The notes: generated by a model not told the origin, from the sequence alone. Shown: positions 23,090 through 34,919, numbered from the stretch's first letter. The stretch is DNA of 64,000 nucleotides from Anagrus nilaparvatae (GCA_022575985.1 JAKSXM010000231.1:22916501-22980500); one strand, 5' to 3'. Program-made: numbers and translations.

Positions 23090-23320
23090 GTTTCACCTAC
23101 GCTGCTCTGAATAGTTTGAATGTGTTTGCATAATTATAAATTTGTAGAGAAACATGATTTTTTTAAGCAACAGAAAACTATTGTGAGTCTCATTCGAAAA
23201 ATCTGAATGTATTTACATAATTATAAATTTGCAATGAAAAATGATTTTTTGAAGCAAAACAAACAGAAGGAAATGTGACACAGGGGGGGGGCGGAGCCCC
23301 CCCCCTCCAACTTTTGCTAG
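23090..23320 (+). mobile_element. Helitron-like 3' end, right copy
   Basis: A subterminal segment occurs twice in tandem (near 23,110 and 23,205: GAATGTGTTTGCATAATTAT and a variant). It is followed by GGAAATGTGACACAGGGG, a GC hairpin (GGGGGGCGGAGCCCCCC), a 13-nt spacer and CTAG at 23,317-23,320, then T. Hairpin, short spacer, CTRR and T match the Helitron 3' definition. The element is the inverted partner of 20,270-20,420. A TA microsatellite follows at 23,321-23,352. Confidence 0.45.
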
Positions 23321-23352
<32 letters not shown>

Positions 23353-23359
23353 TAAAATG

Positions 23360-23980
23360 AAAGATTGCTAAAAATAGAAAAATTTTGATTTTATTACAGA
23401 TCACATTATGAAGTATTGAATGGATAAAAACCCATAAAAGTAGTTTTAAAGTAATCTTTAAATAAATATCTCCAGGCGATTTTTTTATTTTTAAAAAATA
23501 TTTAATAGATTCCAAAATATTAATCTCAGAAGTTAGTGGTTGAAAAAGTAAAAAAATTTTTTATTTTTTCACAAAAACTGATTTTTCTCAGGATCTAAGA
23601 GGTCTTTTGAGACGTGCTTTAGTGCAAATTTTTCCTTGTCAAAAATGCTATCGATTTGACGTTTTCTTTTTTAATCCGAGCTCATAATTCAGAGTTACAA
23701 CTGTTTGAAGCCAAAAAAACCAAAATTTAAAAACTCTAAAAGTTGTCACATTCATTACTTCGTAACTCAAAATCTATATCACCAATACAATCAAACTAAA
23801 GTGCTATGTAATTGTTAAAGCGTTACCTTAAACAAGTTTTTTTGTTTTTAATTTAACCCTTTCATTAAAGAGAAATGTCAAGAAAACCACTTTATGTTAA
23901 ATTACAAAAAAATTTATTATATAAAAAAACAAAATAAAATATAAATTTACAATTTATAAAGTTATGAAATATTCGTAAAG
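23360..23980. other. Gene-free AT-rich stretch
   Basis: No gene recognised. The minus-strand 100-codon frame at 23,213-23,515 spans the microsatellite and the GC hairpin and is not credible. Confidence 0.5.
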
Positions 23981-23984
23981 TTGT

Positions 23985-25450
23985 GAAAAATCAATATGAC
24001 TGGCAATAAAAGATTTTTTTTGGAAAATTTTATTATTTCATATTAAAGACAGAGGAATGAAATTTTATGATATTTTCATAGAAAAAACTAAATAAAATAT
24101 TTTACAATTTATAAAGTTATGAAATATTCATAAAGTTTTGGACAATCAATATGACTTATGCAATAAAATATTTTTTTTTGTAAATTTTATTTTTTCATAA
24201 TTAAGACAAACGAATGAAATTTTATAATATTTTGATATAAAAAACGAAATATAATATACATTGACAATTTATAGAAATAAACAATCATTATGACTTTTGC
24301 AATAAAATATTTTTTTAAATGATATTTTCGTAGACGAAACAAAATAAAATATACATTGGCAATTTATAAAGTTGTGAAAAATTATTACAATTATTAACAA
24401 TTTATAGAGTTATGAACAATCAATATGACTTTTGCAATAAAATATTTTTTTTTTAGTGATATTTTCATAGACGAAATAAAATAAAATATACATTGGTAAT
24501 TTATAAAGTTGTGAAAAATCAATATGACTCTTGCAATAAAATATTTTTTTTTGAAATTTTTATTTTTTCATGTTTAAGACAGACAAATGAAATTTTATGA
24601 TGTTTTCATATACAAATCGAAATATAATATACATTGACAATTTATAGAGTTGTGAAAAATTATTAATATTATTAACAGTTTATAGAGTTATGAACAATCA
24701 ATATGACTTTTGCAATAAAATATTTTTTTTTAGTAATATTTTCATAGAGGAAACAAAATAAAATATACATTGGTAATTTATAAAGTTGTGAAAAATCAAT
24801 ATGACTCTTGCAATAAAATATTTTTTTTGGAAACTTTTATTTTTTCATGTTTAAGACAGACCAATGAAATTTTATAATATTTTCATATAAAAAACGAAAT
24901 ATAATATACATTGACAATTTATAGAAATAAACAATTATTATGACTTTCGCAATAAAATATTTTTTTAAATGATATTTTCATAGACGAAACAAAATAAAAT
25001 ATACATTGGCAATTTATAAAGTTGTGAAAAATTATTATAATTATTAACAATTTATAGAGTTATGAACAATCTATATGACTTTCGCAATAAAATATTTTTT
25101 TTAGTGATATTTTCATAGACGAAACAAAATAAAATATACATTGGTAATTTATAAAGTTGTGAAAAATCAATATGACTCTTGCAATAAAATATTTTTTTGG
25201 AAATTTTTATTTTTTCATGTTTAAGACAGACGAATGAAATTTTATGATGTTTTCATATACAAATCGAAATATAATATACATGGACAATTTATAGAGTTGT
25301 GAAAAATTATTAATATTATTAACAATTTATAGAGTTATGAACAATCAATATGACTTTCGCAATAAAATATTTTTTTTAGTGATATTTTCATAGACGAAAC
25401 AAAATAACATATACATTGGCAATTTATAAAGTTGTGAAAAATCAATATGA
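23985..25450. repeat. Satellite array A with higher-order period near 650 bp
   Basis: Roughly a dozen variants of a unit of about 100-130 bp contain ATGACTTTTGCAATAAAATA, T-run, GATATTTTCATAGACGAAAC, AAAATAAAATATACATTGG and AATTTATAAAGTTGTGAAAA. Distinct variants recur in the same order: the variant TTGACAATTTATAGAAATAA begins at 24,261 and again at 24,911. This gives a higher-order period of about 650 bp. Non-coding. Confidence 0.85.
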
Positions 25451-25451
25451 A

Positions 25452-26610
25452 TAAAAACAATTGAAATTACAACATTTCTATAAAACATGACAGTATTCCA
25501 GAACATTTAAGTGGGGAACATTCTGCTAAATTCAATACTAATATTTCAATGCTATCATTTCATAAAAATAATTGAAATTATAACTTTTCTATAAAATAGG
25601 ACAATATTTGAAAACATTCAAGTGGGGCAAATTTGCTAAATTTAATACTAAAATTTCAATGCTATCATTGCTTAAAAACATTAAAATTACAACTTTACTA
25701 TAAAAAAGGGAAAAAAAATTTAAAGTGGTGTTTATTTTGCTTAATGCAATACTAATATTTCAATGCTATCACTGCATAAAAATATTTTACATTACAAAAT
25801 TTCTATAAAAGAGGTCAATATTTGAAAACATTTAAGTGGGGTATATTTTGATAAATTCAGTACTAATAATTCAATGCTATTATTGCATAAAAACCATTAA
25901 AATTTCAACATTTCTATAGAACATGACAGTATTCGAAAACATTTAAGTGGGGCATATTCTGCTAAATTGAATACTAATATATCAATGCTATTATTGCATA
26001 AAAACAATTGTTATTACAACATTTCTATAAAAGAGGACAGTATTCGAAAACATTTAAGTGGGGTATATTTTGCTTAATTCAATACTTATATTTCAATGCT
26101 ATAATAGCATAAAAATAATTGAAATTACAACATTTCTATAAAAGAGGACAGTATTCGAAAACATTTAAGTGGGGTATATTTTGCTTAATTCAATACTTAT
26201 ATTTCAATGCTATAATTGCATAAATATAATTGAAATTACAACATTTCTATAAAACAGGACAGTATTCGAAAACATTTAATAGGGGCATATTTGCTAAATT
26301 CAATACTAAAATTTCAATGCTATCAATGCTTAAAAACATTGAAATTACAAGTTTACTATAAAACAGGGAAAAAAATTTAAAGTGGTGTTTATTTTGCTAA
26401 ATTCAATACTAATATTTCAATGCTATCATTGCATAAAAATATTTTACATTACAAAATTTCTGTAAAAGAGGTCAATATTAGAAAACATTTAAGTGGGGTA
26501 TAATTTACTAAATTCAATACTAATGATTCAATGCTATGATTGTATAAAAATATTTGAAATTACAAAATTTCTATAAAAGAGGACCGTATTCGAAAACATT
26601 TAACGACGCT
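25452..26610. repeat. Satellite array B, 11 units of about 110 bp
   Basis: Units begin near 25,452, 25,562, 25,671, 25,774, 25,886, 25,998, 26,110, 26,218, 26,328, 26,433 and 26,548. Each runs CATAAAAA-AATTGAAATTAC, AACATTTCTATAAAA, GACAGTATTCGAAAACATTT, AAGTGGGG, AATTCAATACTAATATTTCA and ATGCTAT. The odd variant with AAAGTGGTGTTTATTTTGCT, followed by one with ATTTTACATTACAAAATTTC, occurs as units 3-4 and again as units 9-10. This implies a six-unit (about 658-bp) block duplication. The array directly abuts array A and ends at the unique sequence CGACGCTCTGGCC. Confidence 0.9.
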
Positions 26611-26619
26611 CTGGCCTTG

Positions 26620-27610
26620 AATCCCAAGTCGTTGAGTGATAAAAGAAATAATACTTATTTAACTATTTAAATGATACAAGTAAAACTTTATAAATTCAAA
26701 AAATTAATTTTTAAAATAATATTTACAAATTTAATGGTAAATATCTCTTAATTTTACTAATTTACATTTAATGCGTTATTACTTTTTAATCACGCAGTAC
26801 TTCTGCAAAAAGAACAAATTCATAACTCAAATTTAAACTTCTGTGTAAATATTTATCAAGTAAATATTAGTATTTTTTATTAAATGCAGTTTACAAATTA
26901 TTTTATGGAAAAAAATTTATTTTAAAATAATAATTATTACTTAATTAATAAATATGAAATTACAAATAAAGAATAATATTAAATTTGTGTTTTTATTTAC
27001 TATAACCTTAGTGCGCGCGCTTTTTATAATAAACAAACAATATGGCGTCCTTGCTGCTAAAACTGCGTTATAAAATTTTTTTCGTTTAATTAAACGAAAT
27101 TTCCTACGTACACTGAGAAAACAAGAAGAGTATTTTTTACTATATTTTATAGTAGCGCGGCACCCACGTGTCAATTCAGGGAAAAAATAATATAATATAT
27201 AAGAAATATTACTGCGCGCGCCTTTGTTTTTACTATAAAATATACTAAAAATTATGTTTATAAAAATTCCAGTACGCGTATAGGAATTTTTAATACATAG
27301 ATAAAGTAATTTTTCTTATATAGATAAAGTAATTTTTCTCTCTTCTTGTTACCCCCCCTTTTTTAATAAATTTTAGCATACGTGCAGACACATTTATCCG
27401 TACTTCGGTATTTTAAAACAAAACTAATATCATACAAAATAAACACGTATTAATAAAAATAGAACAAATAAATAAAATAAAAAAGTTTAATAAAGGTGTA
27501 GATGTGAATTAAATAAGAAAGAAAAAAGTGAGAATAAAATATCTATTTATTAAACAGAGAGCGTAAGTGAGTAATATCCAAAACATATAGTTTTCAAGCT
27601 TCGATTCTTA
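26620..27610. other. Gene-free stretch with two GCGCGCGC patches
   Basis: GTGCGCGCGC at 27,011 and TGCGCGCGCC near 27,212 stand out in AT-rich sequence, each with TATAATA/TATAAAATA nearby. A short duplication, ATAGATAAAGTAATTTTTCT, occurs twice near 27,300-27,340. The minus-strand 77-codon frame at 26,941-27,174 is basic and shows no domain; I do not call it a gene. Confidence 0.4.
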
Positions 27611-27614
27611 CACG

Positions 27615-27775
27615 CGTAACCAACTGTGGCCTAGTGGACGAAGTGATAAGCCCGCAACTAAAGGGACCCGGGTTCAAATCCCCTAACTGACTTAAAAAAA
27701 AAAATAAAAATAAAATAAAAAAAAAAATAATAATAAATAAATATAAAATAATAAATATACCACAAAAAAAAAAAA
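27615..27775 (+). repeat. tRNA-derived SINE
   Basis: A tRNA-like head contains a good RNA polymerase III box A (TGGCCTAGTGG, 27,627-27,637) and a perfect box B (GGTTCAAATCC, 27,671-27,681), 33 bp apart. The acceptor and anticodon stems do not pair well and the base before the would-be anticodon is not T, so it is not a functional tRNA. A 100-bp A-rich tail follows directly, the usual layout of a tRNA-derived SINE. Confidence 0.65.
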
Positions 27776-27935
27776 TTATTTTTTAATATGTTTTTAATTT
27801 TCATTAAAAAAATACTGAAATAAAAATTATATTCCTCGTATAGTAAAAATTCTAAATTAATTCAGTAATTATTAATTTATATTATAGTTATATTTCTTTA
27901 AAGTACAAGCAATTTTTACTGTATTTAAATAATAA

Positions 27936-28500
27936 ATGGCACCGGCAAAGACTATTAGACACTCAAGACAGTCAAAGGCCCAGAAAGTACAGTCAAGGAA
28001 CTGATTCCCTACCTAACCGTGGTGATCAGAGGCCTAGATGGTACTACTGGCAGCGACGAAGTGAGGCAGGTGGTAAAGGAGGCAACCAAGCTGCAGAACG
28101 ATGACGACATAAAAGTCGCCATCCTCAAGGCTCAGGGCACTAAGGCGGATATTGCGGTCGTAGAGCTACCAGAGGCCGCCGCACTAAAATTGACCATTAA
28201 TGGCCGGCTAAACAATGGCTGGTATAATTGGCAAGTGCGCTTAAGAGCCCAGGTTATACGGTGCTTTAAGTGTCTTGGTTTCGGCCACAACCAGTGGTCA
28301 TGTAAGGGCGCGGACCGAAAGTTTGCGTGTTTTAAATGTCGCCTTCAAGGCCACAACTCAGAAAAATGTCCTGTGGAGAAAGCATAATTCTTCCTCTGCA
28401 GAGAAAGAACTGACAAGGCCAAGGCCGACCACCTTCCAGGATGCGAAGCATGTAAGTGTTATCGGGAGGCACTTACAGCAAGGAAGAGAAAGTGTCATCG
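27936..28500 (+). pseudogene. R1-type LINE ORF1 remnant with CCHC knuckles
   Basis: The main open part (28,019-28,387) ends in two zinc knuckles, CFKCLGFGHNQWSC and CFKCRLQGHNSEKC (both C-X2-C-X4-H-X4-C). A frameshift leads to a third Cys/His cluster around 28,400-28,460 (TDKAKADHLPGCEAC). Upstream, KTVKGPESTVKELIPYLTV is readable from about 27,960 only after another frameshift, and the ATG at 27,936 is followed by an early stop. Three knuckles in tandem are typical of ORF1 in R1/Jockey-type LINEs, where the protein packages element RNA. It is non-functional. Confidence 0.75.
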
Positions 28501-31082
28501 GTAACGTTCGGAGTCCTGCAAGGGAATATGAACAATACCATTCTTCCTGACCTTTTGATCGATCAGCTCGCGAATGAGACAGACTCTAGCGTCTTCTTGC
28601 TATCTGAGCCGCTTCGCAATAGGAATCAGCAATTCTGGTTCACCGATGACACAGGCCGGTGCGCTATATGGCTACAAGGTCGCGCTCAGACGTCTATGTT
28701 CCAAAATGGAAAAGGCAACTGCCACGTCTGGGCAAAGTGCGGTGATATAACTTTCATTAGTTATTATTTGTCACCGAATGACACTATTGGGGTGTTCACC
28801 GCAAAGCTGGCCTCATTGGAGGAAACGATATGGGAAGTCTCTAGCAATATCATATTTGCCGGGGATTTAAATGCCAAGGCCTTGGAATGATGAATGCCAA
28901 CCACGAACCGTAGGGGAACGTTGATCCTAGAGATGGCCGCTAGAACTGATCTGGTGGTCATGAACTCTGGGAACAATTCAACCTACGTAAGGCCAGGCTT
29001 TGGTGAATCGATCCCTGACGTCACTTTTTCCTTGGCCGGGTTAGCAGGAAGAGTGGGTGGTTAGAGGGTGATGGATGGAGCCAATGGCAGCGACCATAAT
29101 TACATTACCTTCAAAGTGCGTGATAGTGTGATTAATCGGCCCCCGTACAAAAAGCGCCCACTAGGCTGGAATTTGTCAAAGATGGACGAGGACAGATTTG
29201 TGGAATGGCAGAGACTCTTGTCAAGAGGGTAACTGCTCTTCTGATGGGAGCTTGCGATTCCTCTATGCCGCGTAAACGGCCCTGAAAGGGTGAAAAAAGC
29301 ATGTACTGGTGGAATGAAGAAATCGCGGAGCTTAGGCTGGTCTTTTACGGGGCACGCAGAAGAGCTGGCTACGCGCTCTGAAGATTATAAGGAAGCCAAA
29401 CATAGGCTGGCGAAAGCAATCCGCTTCAGCAAGGCGCGCTGTCTTCGGTCGCTAAGAGATGATTTCAACAGCGAACATTGTCATGGGCAAACTTAAGTCC
29501 GGGTGTGACAACACGATGGATGAAGCAGCGACCAAAAGAATAGTTTATGCTCTCTTTCCGGATCATCCAAATCAACAACACTTGGTTTTGAATGCCCTGA
29601 GGGAGCAAGTTCCGCTATTTAGCGAGGCGGAGATGCTTCAGGCAATTAGGTCAATGAAAAATGGGAAAGTGCCAGGACCAGACGGAATACCCGCGGAAGT
29701 TCTTGAGGCTGCAATGGTAATCCCTGGTCTCCTCCTTGGCATGTTTAATGCGTGCCTCGTTGCAGGCGTCTTTCCAAGGGACTGGAAAGTGGCCCGCCTG
29801 GCTCTGGTAAGCAAGGGAAAGGGTGAACCAGGATCTCCATCATCTTACAGTTCATTGTGTATGTTCAATACCACTGGCAAGGTGATGTTGAGCATGGTCA
29901 GAGTAAGATTGCGGCAGGCAATTAGGGAAGCGGGTGACTTTAGCGACGATCAACACGGTTTTCGTGAGGGGCGTTCCACGATCGGTGCCATCGAGCAGAT
30001 CGTGAAGATGGTTATGAGGGCCAGACAAGTACGGCCGGAAATTAAACAGGACGTCCTGTTTGTCACGTTGGATGTGAAAAACGCATTCAACTCGGCTAAG
30101 TGGGACGATATGTTGCACTCCCTCGATCAGGTATTCAGAGTTCCAGATTATCTGAGAAATATACTCAGAGTCTACCTCCTGGATCGATACTTGCGCTGGG
30201 ATACGCTTGATGACACAAGAGGTAAAGTATTGATGACGGAGGTAATCCCCTTATGATCCAGACCAAACCATCGGTCTAATATTTGGGGTTCTTCTTGGAT
30301 AACATGTTAGACAATTCCAGCAGGCCTGTGAAAAGGCTGGCTGGGTGACAAAGTCTCTCTCGTGGCTGATGACGAACTGCGGCGGTCCCAGATCAGGGAA
30401 GAGGAGGCTGTTGATGACGACAGTCAACTCTATCTTGCTCTACGGTGCAGAGGTATAAGCGGACAATGTCCGCATAAAAAAGTACTGCAAGAAACTAACT
30501 GCAGTACAGAGGCAGGGGGCACTTCTATTCGCTTGCTCGTACAAGACTGTATCAGCGACTGAGCCAGCGATCCAGGTAGTGGCTCGGGTGATTCTTATCG
30601 ATCTGCTTGCCTTGGAAAGGCAGGCGATCTATAACCGTGAGGAAGAAGAGCGCTATGTAGCTTTCGTTCGCGCTCGCTCCCAAACAATGGAACTTTGGCA
30701 GTATAGATGGAATGGTGACCCGAGGGGAAGTTGGACGCACCGCCTTATCATCGACTAGGAAAGCTGGATGAACCGTGATCATAGGGAGGTAGACTTCTAC
30801 CTCACAGAGTTCCTAACTGGTTACGGTTATTTCCGCGATATGCTTTTCCAGTGGCGCAAGGTGACATATCCGGAATGCTTGTATTGCCCGGGCGAGCCGC
30901 ATACCGCTGGACACACCTTTTTTAGGTGTCTTCACTTTGCTGAGGGGCGACCGCCCTTTGATAAATGGAGGCCAGAAGGAGTCGTCCCGGAAATGCTGCG
31001 CAGTACCATGATCTGGTACAGTGTGGCGGAGTACGTACGGGCGACACTGATTAGAAAAAAGGAGGAAGGTTTCCTCTCGTAG
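28456..31082 (+). pseudogene. R1-type LINE ORF2 remnant (endonuclease + RT)
   Basis: Segments in order: an apurinic-type endonuclease (28,456-28,890: SSVFLLSEPLRN, YYLSPNDTIGVF, IIFAGDLNAKALE), broken by stops and frameshifts; the N-terminal RT (29,459-30,256: MKNGKVPGPDGIPAEVLEA, WKVARLALVSKGKGEP, QHGFREGRSTIGAI, FVTLDVKNAFNSAKW); the thumb region (30,320-30,560: ILLYGAEVWADN, LTAVQRQGALLFACSYKTVS); and the C-terminal zinc region (30,768-31,082: EVDFYLTEFLTGYGYFR, ECLYCPGEPHTAGHTFF-C). Between about 30,255 and 30,320 the reading jumps from before the GVPQGS motif to the thumb, so the catalytic palm with YADD has been deleted. The element cannot retrotranspose. Confidence 0.85.
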
Positions 31083-31345
31083 GAAACTCTCCTCCTTTAT
31101 TGACAGGTTATGGTGAAGAAATGCCTTGGCTACATTTTTTCCGGACCGAAGTTATTCCTCAACAGGGAGTCCCGGTCCGGATTCTATGATATTGTCATAA
31201 ATGCAGAAGGGTGGGGAGTTTAGTGGGTATTGTAATTCCTCCTCAGTATCTTGATAACCATAAATTTCAGGTTGAGTCCCACATAACCATACAGTACGCG
31301 GTGTATGGCATGCGTAAAAGTCCTCCTCGTCCTACGAAAAAGGCC

Positions 31346-31980
31346 CCTTCTCTGAAGTACCTAATTTATTTCTATAATAGTATTACCTGATAATATGGTT
31401 TTTACCCCATATCTCAAAAATGATACTTAATTTTTTTAAAATGTTTTTCTTAAATAATTAATTATTATTTTTTGAATAAAAAAAATAAAAAAAACAGCAA
31501 TAATTATCTTTTTGGACGAAGAACCTAATTTTTTTCTATATCTAGAATTATCGCTTTTACTTGATAACTCTAATCGATAATTAATTTTTTCTTAATTTTT
31601 TTCTGAAAACTTTTCCATGAAAAAATATAACAAATAGCAACATTTTTTTTTCTTTTTGGACGTAGTACTTGATTTTTTTCTATGAAAGTACTAATACCTA
31701 GAATTTTTATTTTTGGGTAGTTCCACAGCTAAAGCCCAGATTGGGCGGGACCAAGTCTTGAAAATTATTTATTTATCTCTCACTCGAAAATATGTCCCAA
31801 AATTAGATGTCAGCTCAAATTTTAGCTATTTTCAATGCTTTTTAAAGATTTTTCCTGAGTGGGGCATTTTAAATGTAAATTTTAGTACTCTAATATTATT
31901 ATGATATTCGCAATATTCTAGCGGTTTAACTGCGTATTGTCTGCAGGGAATATGATTGTAGATTAGACCTTTGCATATTA
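31346..31980. other. Gene-free AT-rich stretch
   Basis: No gene recognised. The phrase TTTTTGGACGAAGAACCTAA and a variant (TTTTTGGACGTAGTACTTGA) occur near 31,510 and 31,655, a weak direct repeat. Confidence 0.45.
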
Positions 31981-31982
31981 TT

Positions 31983-32046
31983 ACCATATTTAGAGCGGCT
32001 GACCGGATATCTGAGGGACACGGGATCGAAACTCGTCTGGAGACAT
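31983..32046 (+). repeat. tRNA-like fragment
   Basis: GAGCGGCTGACCGGATAT resembles a box A with one base missing, and GGGATCGAAACTC 25 bp later resembles a box B. The spacing is shorter than in an intact tRNA and no acceptor stem can be drawn. It is probably a decayed tRNA or SINE head. Confidence 0.3.
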
Positions 32047-33063
32047 TTTTTTCAGAAACTTTTTTTTAATTTTTTTTCATAAAAAATATTATTCTTAACA
32101 TCATTTCATTACTTAAAAATTTAATTTGCAAAAATTAGATTTTTAAAAAAATATTTAATCCAACCAATTTGTTGATTAAAAAAATTAGCAAAACTACTTG
32201 ATACTACTTAAAATAAAAAAAGTGAAGTCGGTTTGACTCCACGTATCAAAAATGAGGTTTTTGGAATCTAAGGATTTGTTTGTTCATCAAGGTCGTATCA
32301 AATAATGATTAATTAATTTAATAAATGAACGTATAAATATTAAATTTACCTTATTTGACTTCCTGCTGTCTAAGAATTTATTCCACTAAATTCTTAGACT
32401 ATCTCGCCAATTTGGCATTCTTTTCTTAAAAATAATAAATGTAAAAATATTTTTTTGTTTGAAACCTGACATTTTGAAATTGGAAAGAGAAGGAAAAGAG
32501 AGATAGTTTGAAGATTTAAATTATATTACCCACTCCCTCCTACTTTTTTGTTAATACTTTTGCGGAAAAAAAAATTTTGAAAAAAGTAATTTGAATAATG
32601 TTACCTTAATACTAATTAATATTGTAAGTTTCCTTCGATTTGATCAAGAGGTGCTGTTGTTAACAATCTCTCTAATTGGCTGGTTGAAGGAATATTATTC
32701 CATATTAGGTCTTTCGTGGAGATGGTTTTTAGATCTTGTTTACTCGTCGGAATCTTCGCTTTCTTATGATGTGGAACTGTCAGAGTAGCTTGCTTTGGCC
32801 AACGAGGCTGGGTTAACTTGTTCTTTTAATTTTTTTTTTTAACTTGTTTTTTGTTTAACTTTTTCTTTTTATTCAAATTCCTTATTTTATTTAGTTTTCA
32901 AAGTAGCACTTCTATTTCTAACTCTTAAGTTAGTATTTCTAGTTTTTGATTTAATAATTCTAGTCTTTTTGACATTTAGTAACAGCTATTGAATGTTGTA
33001 TAAAGAAAAACAAATATTTTAATTTGAGACTAATTCGATTAGTTCTTGTTTTAATGGTTGGAT

Positions 33064-33255
33064 TTATTTGTCTATTACTTCAATTTCTTTTGATATTTCT
33101 TCGATGCCTATTGGGTCTGAAGTGGATTGTTCGTCTTCAGATAAAATTTCTTCGTCACTTAGATAAACTGGAATTTCGATGTCGTTTTCTCTAAGATAGG
33201 TTTCTTCATTCACTAGATTTTCAGGATGTAGTGATTCTTGTTTTGAACTTGGCAT
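33064..33255 (-). CDS. Hypothetical acidic 63-residue frame
   Basis: The frame from the ATG at 33,255 encodes an acidic, Ser/Glu-rich peptide (SDEEILSEDEQSTSDP, EEISKEIEVIDK). Its composition looks coding rather than random AT sequence. Past the stop, the same frame continues with readable but interrupted segments (for example KTRNTNLRVRNRSATLKTK and YGIIFLQPAN), suggesting a decayed longer ORF reaching to about 32,600. I do not recognise the family; the N-terminal part of a retrotransposon ORF is one possibility. Confidence 0.3.
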   Translation of the reverse strand: MPSSKQESLHPENLVNEETYLRENDIEIPVYLSDEEILSEDEQSTSDPIGIEEISKEIEVIDK

Positions 33256-33601
33256 CTAATTACATATTTTTTTTCTTGTGTTCCATGAAAGAGAAATGTT
33301 AATGTATTATATGGAAATTCTTGAAGTTGAAGTTACGAAGGAGAGAGAGTAGAGATAAGCTTTGAGTGTTCAATTCAGTTCAACAAATTGAGTGTAGATG
33401 TTAGTTGAGAAACTTTTTCAAATCTATTTCTTTTGTTGGATAAGGTATAATTTTTTAGGTATAAGTTAGGAGTTTATTAAGTTAAAAGGAAAATAGTTTA
33501 AACTATATTTATAATGTTAAATTACGCTGAATTGGAAAATTTTAGTTTAAGTTTTAAGGTTGTTAATAGTAACTTATGAACATTTTAAAATTCTTCAGTA
33601 A

Positions 33602-33682
33602 GATAGACTGGTGGTCCTGTGGTACCAACTCCTGTCTCCGAAAGCAGCGTCTCGGGTTCGAATTCCGGTCGGATCCAAATTT
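33602..33682 (+). repeat. tRNA-like SINE head, copy 1
   Basis: A perfect D-arm can be drawn (TGGT-CCTGTGGT-ACCA, 33,612-33,627), with a box B/T-arm at GGTTCGAATTCC (33,655-33,666). The acceptor strands do not pair properly, so it is not an intact tRNA. It ends GGTCGGATCCAAA followed by a long T/A-rich tract. A reverse, partial copy (GGATCCGACCGGTATTCGAA) lies at 33,762-33,790 and a second forward copy at 34,041-34,100. Confidence 0.55.
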
Positions 33683-34040
33683 TTTTATTTATTTTATTTT
33701 TTTATTTATAAAATAAAAATTATTTTTTTATTTTTTTTTTTTTATTTATAAAATAAAAATAAAATTTGGATCCGACCGGTATTCGAACTATCTATTTGTA
33801 ATTAAAGAAGTTATTAAAAAAAATTATTTATTTATTATTTTATTTAATTATCAATTTATTTATATAAAAAATATTTATTAAAATTGTAGTTATAAAATTA
33901 AATTATATCAATTAAAGTTATACTAAATTTATATTTTTAAAGTTAAATTAAATTAATTTGGCCAATTAATATTAATTTCTAATTAATTTATTTGCGATAA
34001 TCGATTATAAACTATACAATTTTTAAAATTATATTGAATA

Positions 34041-34105
34041 AGATAGACTGGTGGTCCTGCGGTACCAACGCTTGTTTTCGGATCCGGTCTGATCCAAATT
34101 TTTTT
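34041..34105 (+). repeat. tRNA-like SINE head, copy 2 (truncated)
   Basis: AAGATAGACTGGTGGTCCTG and GGTACCAACGC match copy 1 at 33,602. The segment holding the anticodon arm and box B is deleted, and GGATCCGGTCTGATCCAAAT closes the copy before the same T-rich tract. The shared flanks suggest tandem duplication of a larger block rather than independent insertions. Confidence 0.5.
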
Positions 34106-34919
34106 TTTTTATTTAAAAAAAAAATATATTGATTTATTTGTAAAAATAAGTTAATTTTTTGTTTGAAAAATTTATTTGTAAATTTAATTAATTAATTTAT
34201 TATTTTAGTTATTAATAGAAAAAAAAATTATTAAAATTCTAGTGATTAGATTATATTAAATAAAATTAAATTATGTTAAAATTATTGTTATAAATTTATA
34301 TTTAATTAAATAATAAATTGCATTGCAATTTTAATAAACCTAATTAGGTTTGGTTACTTTAAATTAAGTTCTATTTAATTTATATTTAATTTAAAACAAT
34401 CAATCGTAACTATACAAATTTTAAAGTTTCTAGAATAAGAGAGACATTTCTACTATTTCACTAATACTTATGTAAAATTTCCCGCGGAATCCAAATTTTT
34501 GGTCAGATTTTTGATTGGTCACATGACTTGGCGGGAAATTTGAAATTTGTAAAAAATGAGGTTTTGAAAGCTGCTATTTTTTTATCTAGAGCTCCCAAAA
34601 AGCAGTGCCCCATCAAAATATTTTTTTCGCCAAAAAAAAAGGTTTAAAGAAAATTTTAAGCTTGTTTAAAAAATTTTTCACTAATAGGCATTTGAGAAAT
34701 CAACTTTTGAAAAAAAAACAGCCTATCTTAGCGATTCCTTGCGCATGCGCTACTCAAAAAACGCTTTCACGCCAATGTGAGTTTTTTACAGCAATAATAA
34801 AAAAAATTATGACTCATTTTTCTTACATACGGCAGTCAAAAACACTAAAATGGCTGCCAAAAATTGAGATTTCGTTCTGGGAGGCTAAACATTGGGCTGG
34901 TTACTTATTTTTGAGAGTA

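Larger units (their letters stand above)
27936..31345 (+). mobile_element. R1-clade LINE, decayed copy 1
   Basis: This encloses the ORF1 and ORF2 remnants and a GC-richer 3' untranslated region (31,083 to about 31,345) with the pair TTTCCTCTCGTAGGAAA and two CCGGACC/GGTCCGG words near 31,140-31,180. The element is much less AT-rich than its surroundings. It is not in rDNA, so it is not a canonical 28S-specific R1 insertion. No poly-A tail or target duplication was seen. Confidence 0.75.

Noticed and set aside
23985..26610. CRISPR-like array
   Set aside because: Units of about 110 bp are similar throughout, with no alternation of short identical repeats and unique spacers, and the context is eukaryotic.
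27615..27700. Functional tRNA gene
   Set aside because: Boxes A and B are good, but acceptor and anticodon stems do not pair and an A-rich SINE tail follows.
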